DNA from: Antedon bifida
Lineage: Eukaryota > Echinodermata > Crinoidea > Comatulida > Antedonidae
Direction of reading: 5' to 3'
Assembly: GCA_963402885.1 (NCBI GenBank)
Contig: OY727102.1
Coordinates: 3,286,001-3,350,000 of the forward strand
DNA: 64,000 nucleotides
How positions within the stretch are numbered: the first letter of the stretch is position 1; the number at the start of each line of letters is the position of its first letter. The position numbers and the translations under genes are program-made. Below are positions 10,808-22,800 of this stretch, one piece after another. The notes below the pieces were generated by a model. That model did not search any database. It saw only the letters and a list, made by a program, of their open reading frames with translations, and was not told where the DNA came from.

Positions 10808-13800
10808 CTGTTAAAAAACACAATAGTCAATCATCATGAATTATTTTATAATTATATCAAAATTTGCTATATTTGTAAATTAGAAAAGTATGTTCGTAGT
10901 TAGACGAAAGAAATTATACATAAATAGTTTATTTTAAATGAATAAATTATTATGGAATTGTTTAAATTATAAATGTGAGTTACTAACAGAAACAAATGGT
11001 CAGAAGAGATAAATAATACTGGACTCCATTACTCTCATAGGTAGGCTTACTTTTGTAACAGTAACAAGGCAATATGTTAAACTGTGGCACATTCGAGGAG
11101 TGGAAAGGAACGAGGTATAGTGTTAACAATTGACGCTGTCACTTTGCTAATGATTGCTTATATGCCTGGCTGCCAATATGATCAAATGAGACTGCTAAGC
11201 CTGAGCAATTGTAACATCGTACATAATTTACAGTAGTTTGTATGTGTGTATTTGCCATCATTTGTGTTAATATTATGCACATCTTGCTAATTACAGGATG
11301 AGTAGAATTATATCGGGCTTAATTGCGGCTTATGGAGGGAGCATTATTTTTTTCCTATTAGGTTGAGGGAGAAACTAAAAACGAAAGCACGTTAACCACC
11401 AGCTGAGGCTCCACAAACCTTCATCGTGTAATTTGCAAATGATTGCTGTTTAGTGAGTGTTAACAAATAGAAAAATTCTCTGTTCGTAGGACTAATGTGA
11501 ACGATGTGCTCCGATTTTGACTTAGAACTTTGGTGTGGTGATGGTAGCCAAAAATAAATACGCACCTTCAATGCGCTAACTTGTCGTCTTCTTTGCTTGT
11601 TATCCTCTTTATGTTCAACGGCACCAAAACTGACAACGTGATTATCAAATCCAAAATCACTACGATCTTGGTATAATTGAAAATCATCACTTCTCCGTCC
11701 TTTAATCTTCGAGAGGTGTAGGAACTCAACAATCAACATGTGGTAGACGGCGTCAGGAAGAAAGTCCATAGGTTTGGGGGTAGTCAAATAGATCGACACC
11801 ATGTTACTCGAATCTTCCTTTACTTCCAATGCATCGTCTCTAATTTGTATCCGAGAAGGAACCAGGAACACTCGGTCACTGTCATTTTCCTCATCCTATA
11901 AAAGAGATTTTGTTCACTACTTTTTATTGAATTAAAATATGTCTCCCATTGTTTCCCGCCAACTTCGAGGTCAATTGTAAGATAATTTATGTTAAGAAAT
12001 GTTGTAGAAATTGTAAAATGACAGTAAGAATTAGAAGTGTCCATATTGAAACCATTTTTAAATGGCTTTTTACCCAGTGTAAATTCATAAATGGTTAAGA
12101 AACAACAAAAGCTCACCGTCACAGTTTGCGTTTCGAATACAAGTTGAAACATCTTCAATACATCTAAGAAGATATCCAAATAGCTTTCATCTAATTCAAT
12201 CAGTTTCCGCCATAAATGACGTACTAATTCCTCTTCCAGAATTCCCTCGACATTAAATCTTTCCCATAATTGATTTAATCTAGACCACTATAAAAAACAA
12301 CATACACTACAAAAATTAATAGATAACTATGAATCATAAAAACACATGTATCAATTGCCTGTAATAGACATACAGTACATACTAGCATTAATTTATTTTA
12401 TTTTTATCACAGCTATTATTTTTTGGATTCGTATTTATGCCAAACAATCACTTTATTTATAACAAACTTTTTCAGAAACAGAAGTTAGGCAGTAACAGAG
12501 ATGTCATAACAATAAAATGCTTTTTAATGTTCGAATTATGATAATTTCATTAGTTTATCTTTCACATCTCATTCTAATCAAGCTGGGCAAGATGTCAACT
12601 TACCTTTCCGCCGATGCTGTCTGGTATTTTGTCAGTGAAGATTTCTGTCACCATTTCAACCATCGTTTGTAAATCTATTAGCACTACATGCTTTAATTTC
12701 TCTTCATTCTTAGAGTACAGAATATTCCCTGTGTCATTCAGGTAGTCCAAAGCCATAGTCAGTTCTGCATCAGCAATTCCACATTCATTTGCGATTTTGG
12801 TTATCTAGAAGAAGGAGGTAATAGAACACTTTCAATAAATTATTTTTGATACATAAACTAGGGCCTACATATTGATTTTCGAACGCGCAGTCAACTAAAC
12901 AGCCTATACCACTGTGTAACGGGAATGAACGGCATATAGAGGACTAAATTGCATTTTTTTAGAAGTGAAGGAGACAATTTGTCACATTTCCGGGTCACAA
13001 ATATAAACAATTTGAATCTTTTTTCAGTTTCACAATAATATTTTCCTTCAAAGTGGTTATTTTTATCAGCAGTAATTACGCCTACATTTTTCCTGATATT
13101 AAATTACTAAAATCTTTGATTGAAAGAAAAACATTGCAATTATTTGACTTTAAATTACCTCATTTAAGGACAACAACAGCTTTGTTTTACCAAGTTCTTG
13201 TATCTTGGTCTGGAAATCAACCCACTTGATTGGAATCTTTCGTTTCATCACATTCATGAAAACTCCAATTCTTTTTTTGAGTTTCTCAATTCCTCTACGA
13301 GATTTGCTATCTACCATGTATATCTCAGGATCTACGTGTTTTTCGTATGGTGTGTCTTTGATAGCTTCAAGTATTTCTTGCCCCATAGCCTTAATCTGTA
13401 ATATCAAACATAACTAAACATGTATTCATATAACCAGTACAATATACTGTATATATAAATTATACTATAAGTCCAATATAGTCGATGAGAGAATACAGTT
13501 TCTTCATATTGAAGGCACCATTATTAAATGTATTACTGATAGAAATATTATGTTGTGAATTAAAATTCATTACAACGTTGATTCTAAAAATGTATTGCAT
13601 CTATTGGTGTAAAATGTATTTCTAATCTTAAAATGTATTTCAAACAGCATTATCTTTTGGTGATCTTTTAATAGTATTCTTATTATTTTCATTCATCTCT
13701 CTTTTAGGGTAGAGAAAGTGAAGGTAAAAAAGCTAATCCTCTCAAATCTAAATATACATAACTTATCTTTTAAATAAATGTTATCAAGCTTATACGTCAC

Positions 13801-16800
13801 TTACCTTGGCAATTTTCTCAGCTTCGTTTCTTCCTTTAACTTTGTCTTTGTGAGTAGCGACTAGTATAATGGGCGGTAAAACTACACCGTTTAAGCTTCT
13901 CTCTATGCTAGGCGTACCATATCGCACAACGGCGTATTCATAAATGGACCTTATCCAGAAAACAGTCATTCCCAAATTCGTCATTCCCCAAAATCCCTGA
14001 AAACAATAAATAACTGTACAATAACTATAATCTACAGGCACAAGACATTCTAAACAGCTAGTCATATATTACCGCAAATTAATTTATAATTACTTTTCAA
14101 ACGGTAAGAAGAGGAAACTTCGGCTTGATAAGCTATATGTCAACCGACTAACTGGGGCACAATGGCTGGGAGTAACAACTTTCCCTTAGAATTCAAAAAG
14201 AAAACAAATCATAATATATAAATTTACACAATCTTTTGGAGCTTTCTTCTTGTTGGTACTTTGATTTACATCCCTTATTTTTACCATCTCATGGAGTCCA
14301 TCTACTGCACTGAACACTACAATGTACGTAACGCCTCCTGTCAGGAACAACTAAACGGAATAAAGTGTACTGTAATAAAGTAATTGAACGGCAAACCACA
14401 CAAATAACACTGATACCTCCCGCTTTTACCTTCGACCTAAAACTAAAGATAAATCATACAAAAGATTAAATATTGGTAAAACTTTGACCATGTATTGTTG
14501 CTACTCACTCGGTGTGTTATATAATATGTCAGCTGCCCTGCATAATCCCAAATGCTACTAATATTCTGAGGTTTAGTAGTTCGGCTCGATGTCTGCTGCT
14601 TGTCTCCGGATGCCCAAAATTTTAATTTACCAAGCACACCAACTGTCTGTCTTCCACCGGTGTGGGCCGTTGTGTCAAGTTTATCGCTGATTTTATTAAC
14701 AAGTAATTTGTGAATTTGTTCAGGAAACTTCTTTGCCAGTGTATTTCCTCTGTCATCTAAGGCAAATACAACATTATTTGCTTATTTCTATTTCATCATT
14801 AAAAATACAAACGATACTGATGATAATTCTGATCGTAATAAAAATACAAAACGGACAATAATAATTATACCCTTTAGATTCAATTCCTCCTCTTCTTTTA
14901 AAACATCCTACGAATAATCAGAAAGATAAGTTAACATTTCGTCTAATTCTTCAACAAATAATACTCTAATAATTTGTAGTAGAAGAGAAAAAAGTACCAT
15001 AACTTCGATGGATGATGTCGAAGTCGTGCTAGATTTTCCTTGTAGTAATTGTTTTGCCACATATTCTGTCACTGCTTCTTCTCGAATCTCATTCGATAAT
15101 TGAATTACTATAAAATACATAATAACGTTATATTACAACTACGTAATATCAAGGAGGCATTATAGATTATGTGGGATAAACCTTCTTCCAACAAACAGGT
15201 TTATAATACCAATTTACCCTTAATTAAACAATTAAATTCCTTGTTTTACTCGAACTGATGTTTATTCAGGCTTAGTAAATTTTAGAAGGTATTTACCACC
15301 ATCATTACATTCTTTCAGGTGCTAATTCGGTAAATATTAATTGTTTTTGTACCATTAATTCCTCACACTGAATGTATGTGTTTTTTTCTGTATATAGTAT
15401 GTTAAAGATACCAACAATCTTATAATGGTCGGCATAAATATTATTGCGATCTTCCATCGATGCAATATATCATGCTATATTAGAAATGAATAATTGGAAA
15501 AAAACCTGTTTCATTAGATCTAGTTCCCAATAAATAACTAATTTTGAAAATCACCAACCAAGAACCTTTAACACTATACTTTTTCAATACCGTCAATATT
15601 GTGTTCCTGCCACTTTTGGTAATCGTCTCCTGACGCTTCAACCAGTGTGTTTGCGACAACTATTCCGTCGGTAGACTGTTCCTTGGGATCGAATCTAAAC
15701 GATAATATACATTACTAAACAGTCATAATATAATGTTTACATAATTATTATTGAAATTAACTGTTTTGAAGCATGTTGACTTTGTGCTTTACCTAGGCAA
15801 AGCTTCATCAAACTGCTGTTTTGAGACGTTTTTGGACATCTCTACACTATGAAACATGAACTTTAAGTATAGGATTCCTCAAGTTGTCTTCACTAAAATT
15901 GACGACCACCAACAATGTTTAAATTATAATAATACAACACTGGGAATATTGTCTTAATCTTCTGTTAGGTCTAGGATTAAAATTCGCCGACAATTCTATA
16001 CGCAATAGAATAATTCAGTAAAATAATCTACATATTATCATAAAAAAAACATACCTTTTTCCAAGAATAGCTTTCACGCAACTTGTTTTGCCAGCTCCTT
16101 CTTTCCCAAGGAACATACTTCTTGAATTGACTATTGTAACTGTACCATTTTTTAGAGCCTCTTTGAAAACTGCAGTTGCTTCTTTACCTCTAGCAATTAC
16201 TTCAGCTGGAATTGAAAACTCTAAGACACAAATATATGGATAATAAATTATTGGTGCCATGCATTTATTTTATCAAAGTGAAATAACAAACTGTTATATT
16301 AAATGAATTGTTCAGATTGTAAGTATTTGGACCAGTGGTATGATTACCATGTAGGCCTAAGACGCAATTTTATAGTAAATTTTCAATTTATTAGGATGCG
16401 TTTTTTAATCTTGCTAAAGCTAAACAGAGAAATATAATAGTAATCACTAACAAATAAATGCCACATTCAAGCACGTCGTTATACTATTCATATTAGTTTA
16501 GTAAACTGTTTCCAGCAAAATGTCACAATACTACATTGATAAACCAGCTTATCTTTAAGTGTTTCATGATTCAGTGAACCTTTATAGTCACATGGTCATT
16601 AATAAGTTTCACTTTTGTCTGTTCAGAAGCTTAATCGAATTTCTGTTTATTTTTATCCATCAACAGGATTTGAATTATTACCATCGGTTTAATAGATAAT
16701 AACAAACCTATCATGGACAGTTACGATTGTTACGTTTCATTGAATCTCATTTATTCACACACCTACTTTATATTTTCTAACAGTAAATTAACAATACATA

Positions 16801-19800
16801 ACAATGTCAGGTGTAAAAAATCTACTTGCCTTCTATCAGTTGTATGAGCTCTCGTTTTTTTTCCTTTTTAGTTTTTTTATCATACTTTGAACACTCATTT
16901 TCATTATACAGATCAATCGGTGTTTTGTCCTAAACAAATAATAAATGCAAACATGTTTACAAAACTATTTCGTAATCAATTAAAGTAATCAATCAAGTAA
17001 AATAAATTATTCGTTATAGGGCTAGCCTACTTATAATAGTTAAAACACTAAATAGTGTTAATTAATAGCATACAGTAATACTTATAAATACAAGACCGAT
17101 TCAATTTAATGAATAAATGGTCGAGGAATACACAGTTTGGTTTCTGCAAATTATGTAAGTCTAACAATCATAAAGTAGAAAATACAGACCACTTTTTATA
17201 TTAATGTGCAAAACGTGCTACTATGACAGACTTACATTTTAATTCACGTATATGGTCTTGTATAGTTTGGGTATGATCATTTTTGGACATTTTTTCTAAT
17301 GGTACTATTGAAAAGCAACATTATGTACTACTTGATGACCTTTTAATATTATTTCCTTGTAAACAATACTTAACTACTGCATAGAGGTATAGAAAGACTA
17401 TACTAAGATTGACCGCCCATCACGTAAATTAATAACTTTAAATATTATTTATTATTTTATCTACATTATTAATAAATACTTTTTCTAATAGTTTCAATAT
17501 TTGATAGTCTTGAAAAATCATCCACATTGATTTAAGTATTTTTTGGCTGCAATACTATTTTTATTTATTTAAATTTACCTACTGATCATTTTTATTAATT
17601 GTTTAATTGTTATGTAATTTATTTTTGTAACTGCATTGTTAATGTTAGAACGCACCGTTTCATAAGCGTGTGCTTCTGATCCAAAAGCGTTGTTCGAATA
17701 AAGTTTGAGTTTGACTGAAACCATTATTTGTAATAATCGAATGTTAATGCTTACAGAGAAACAGGCTATATTACATCACTGTGTTATTTTATTTGAAATG
17801 TTTCTATCTGTAAATATCACGTTAATGACTCGCCCACCATACAGTACCTTCTGTACCCAAATTGAATTGTTAGCTACTGTTTTATCACAACATTTAAATT
17901 GTGCAATCTACTGTAATCATTAAATAAAATAAAACTAATCATTAATTTAATTATATAATATTGATGCTTACATGATGAGTAGTTATTGAACAGGATGCTC
18001 CATACGTCTGTACCCAAATTGAAGCATAGCTACTGTTTTATCACAAAATTTAAATTGTACAATCTAATCATTAAATGTATACTGCTTATTGCGTCAGAAA
18101 GTGTTTACTCGTAAAAACATTAATTTATTAAAAACCTAATTTTAATTTGAGTAAAAACTAATCATTAATTTAATAATAATATAATTATATATGATGATTA
18201 CATTAGGTCTTGCTGAACACGATGCTCCATACGTCATCAGGCAGATGGCAGTATCATGGTGTTGCTTGTAAGTTAAAAACGATGATTCGAGACAATTATG
18301 CAATGGTGTGTTCCTAACGACCTGCAATTTTATAGCAAAATAGTAGGTTAATCAATTTCAATAACGTGTTCTATGACTATTCACAAGAAAACATAGCCCT
18401 ATAATTTTAATATTTTCGGCACTAGTTCTCTATTGTACGTACGGGCAGAGATTAATCTGATAAATTGGTGTTGTACAGTGGATTGTGGAACAGTTAGGGA
18501 TCAATAACACTCTTATAAGGGTTGAGAGTAGATGGAAGAGAGGAAGGCGTACATAAAAACGATTGCAATTTTATTTAATCCTAATTGCCTAAAGGTCAAT
18601 TTACACTAGAACGATGACGATCGACGATAAAAAGATAAACATAAACAAAAGAAATTTTTTTTTTTCATTCTGTATAAAAAATAACCATTTATGCTGTCTT
18701 TGACGAAAATAATATTGCTCATGTCCAATCAAATGACGTCATGATTAGTAAGAGCAATAATATCGTACCGATACAACGTACTTGTAAGTTAAATACGATG
18801 AATAGAGACAAACATGCAATGGTGTATCGCTAAATATCTGTAATTAAATAGCAAAATAGTAAGTAAATCAATGTCAATAACGTGTTCTATAACTATTCGC
18901 AAGAAAACATACCCCCATAATTTTAATCTTTTCGGTACAAAGTCTCTATTGTAGGTACGGGCAGAGATTAATCAGACACATCGGTGTTGTACAGTCGATT
19001 GTGGAACTCTTAAAACTCTTATAACGGTTGAGAGTAGATGGAAGAGTGGAAGGCGTACATGAAAACGATTGCATTTTTAATTAATCCAGTTTTAATCGCT
19101 TAAATGTCCATTTACAATAGGACGATAACGATCGACGATAAAAAGATAAAGACATAAAACAAAAGAAATTAGAAGATTTTTCATTCTGTATATAAAATAA
19201 CCATTTATGCTGTCTTTGATGAAAATGATATTTATCATGTCCAATCAAATGACGTCTTAATTAGTAAGAGCAATAATATCGTACCGATACAACGATGTTA
19301 TTGTTCTTATTGATCATGACGTCATTTGATCAATCATAAATGGTTATTTTATAGTTCTAGAATGAAAACTTAGTTTCCTTTGTTTTATGTAAGGAAAGGG
19401 TTATGTTCATTTTTTATCGTCGATTGTTATCGTCCTAGTGTGTAAGCAGTCTTTAAACTACATACAATAATAGGAAATCTGATTTACATTATTATGTTAG
19501 TTTGCTTATAGAAGTGCATTTACATAGAACATATGTTTGTGACCATGACATTAACACATTATCTTATCTTATATAACCATATAGCATTTAACGTCGATCG
19601 TCTACCTTTCAAATCTATTTTAAAGCAAATTGTTTTATTAATGTGTACTCTACTCACCCTGTCTGATGTATTCACGTGTTGTCTGTTTCGTTCTAAGACA
19701 AGTTTCAATGCGATCGAGTACCCTCTGTATGATAAGCAATGAAGAATAGTAGGCGGCCACTGTGAACACAAAATTACATAAAACAATCGTCACATATAAA

Positions 19801-22800
19801 ATAACATAACGTATAACGATACTCAACATATTTGTTTTAATTAACTGTCTTCAGATCTGTGCACTGTAGATAGGAAGGACAGAATTTTTACTGTTTCTGA
19901 AGTTCAACCTACACTGGGAAAGAGTATGTTACTTCTTTTCCATTAATAAAAGACCCAACAACTAAGGGAACTAAACATGAATATGATTTGCAAGATCAAT
20001 GTAAATCAAGGTATACGCAATAGTTGTGATTTCTATCTGATTGTCCTTACATATGGCGAGCTGTATTCAAGGCAAACATCTGATGCTTGAGCAATCAGCT
20101 GAATCACTAAGTTTTCTGGAATAATATACAACCACACACCCCTCATTAATAACGTTTCCTCCTCCTAACAGAACAAACATACATAGTATTACATTAAAGT
20201 GACTCGATGCGTATATGGATTATGTACAGGTTTTAATTTGTTTTGAAGAGAGACATTAAAAATAAATAATTATGCATAAAATATATACTATCATAATTAT
20301 TGAATTATGAATATCCTTTGAATTATAATTTTCTTTTTCCTTATTCTTAAATATTTTATTCAGAAAAAAGCGTACTGTTGTGAATAAAAATTGTTTTATA
20401 TTTGATATTATGATATTGTATGTTGATGTTGATAATACATATGCCTACCTATCTATTGTGTAAATCATTATTATTGTATGGAAAATAACAGTTAATTATA
20501 TCTCAACTGAGGATTATAGTATGTATTACTATTTCAGTACAGCTATTAATTACTGCTTCGTTCCCACGCGTAACCTAGCCTACAGCTAAGCCCGAGTAGG
20601 CCTGCCTTCCCTAGCTACTACAGGCCTTGTTGGCTAGGCCCAGAGCCTATAGCGATTGTTGATATTTAAAATATTGATAAAATGCTTCGTTTCATTTCGT
20701 CGTACGAGAGTTTGTCTAGAAAAATTCCCCCCCGGACAACTACTCCCCGGACAACTACCCCCTTAGGACAACTACCCCCCTTAGGATAACAACCCCCCGG
20801 ACAACTACCCCCCGGACAACTACCCCCTTAGGACAACTACCCCCTTAGGACAACTACCCCCTTAGGACAACTACCCCCCGGTCAACAACCTATTATACAC
20901 TGTTGCAGAGTCAGGTTGTTCCTAGGGGGTAATTGTCCGGGGGGGGGGGGTAGTTGTCCAGGGGGTAGTTGTCCTAAGGGGGTTGTTGTCCGGGGGGTAG
21001 TTGTCCTAAAGGGGTAGTTGTCCTAAGGGGGTAGTTGTCCAGGTGGTGGTTGTCCGGGGGGTAGTTTTCCGGGGGGTAAATGTCCAGAGGGTGAATATCC
21101 GGATACGCAAATCAAACATGTTGAAACAAAGTTGGCCGTGGCCCACTTCACTGAGGTTCACCGGCCGCATGAGTGCCGTTAGGCCTAGTAGTGGGAACAT
21201 TCCTATTTTGTTAATAATAATGTCGTCGAATTTAAAACATAGCGATACGATGTTTAATTTGATTAATTCACAATGTGGCCGTATACTATATTTTTATTGC
21301 ATGGCAACATTCTGACGTATTTTATAGGTTTCATTTACGGTAGGCCTAATATAATAGGCCTAGTACTAGTAGTTATACTGCATGGCATGCTAGATTGGTA
21401 CTCTGTACGAACTCAATAGCATAGGGTGTGTGGTACTAACTTCGTTTTTTAAAACATTAATCTCTAGACTCTGGGCCTAGCTAGCAATACAAATATCGGG
21501 CGTAACTGCTGTATTTTCAATCACTGTTGCCCTTTTGATTCATTGATAACAATGTTGTTTACTTTGTAACAACACATAACAATAGACGCGTGGGGCAAAA
21601 CAATGCCTCTCGTAGGATCGCGATTAAAAACAATTATAAATCGTGGCCACGAAGTAGGCACGAAGCTGGAACGTGGGTTACGTTGCAGTAATTTTTAGCT
21701 GTACTGATACATCAATATAAATCAAATTTCATTAGAGTTTAATTTTAATTCACGTAATTTAGACAAAAAGTGTCATTATTTAACGTTCTACATGTACAGT
21801 CAGCATCATGAGACAAGCCTATACGATTTATATACAAAACATTCGTGAAGGTTAAATCCAAACAAGGCAATCTTGATTGCCTTGTTCCAAATAACGTACA
21901 TGTTTTAATTTGTATAAATCAAAACATTTTTAGGCTAATCATTTGATATAAAATAACAACCTACCTCGTCTGACATAGTATTTACAAGTTGTGGTTCGGA
22001 TGCACACAGTCGTTCAACTTCTGGCCATTTCTCTGAAACAATAGCTTGCCACAATTTGTTGCTGTTAAATAAAGTGTAAACAAAACATAAAGCTTGTCAG
22101 AAAAGGATGAATATAAAGGTGATCATTAAGCACCTGTTGGTTGTATTATTATAGTTATTATCAATGAAAGGATGACATAGCTCGAGCGAGTGAGTGACCG
22201 AGCGGTTATTAAGACAGTGGGACCGTAATACGTAGCCATAACATCGGCAAGGGTTCGAGGCTCACTCGCTCCAGGGTTTTGGTGGTAGAACAAGTCTTCT
22301 CGGATAAGGACTATTAAACTATATGTCCATTGTACACATCTAGCTCATGTGCACTTAAATAACCTAGTACATCTTTCGAGACGAGTATGGGGTTACCCCG
22401 GTGTACTAGTTCACACACAGCCACTGTCACTCATCATAAAATACACTGGGCCCTCTGGGAGTATGGAACGCCTCCTCTGCCTTCAGTTCACATTTATCAT
22501 GCAGTACACAGCAATCGTCATGCAGTACACACCAATCGTCATGCAGTACACACCAATCGTCATACAGTCAAATACTGCGTAATTTATACCGCCACCTATC
22601 GACAAATTTGAATATCACGTGACGTTTATTAGACGGCTGTAAAACTAAGGCCATCGACTCTAAGATTTCTTTTATGCTTGACATACTGTACTTATTTTAA
22701 CCGCTACACATCTCTGTGAATGCTCTTATGGAACGCCTCCTCTGCCTTCAGTTCACATTTATCATGCAGTACACACCAATCGTCATGCAGTACACACCAA

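Noticed and set aside
13198..13417. Plus-strand ORFs opposite exon 14 of gene B (and likewise 35880-36147 in C, 32066-32314, 37115-37372)
   Set aside because: Antisense shadows of conserved ROCO exons; the minus-strand reading gives clear domains and splice sites.
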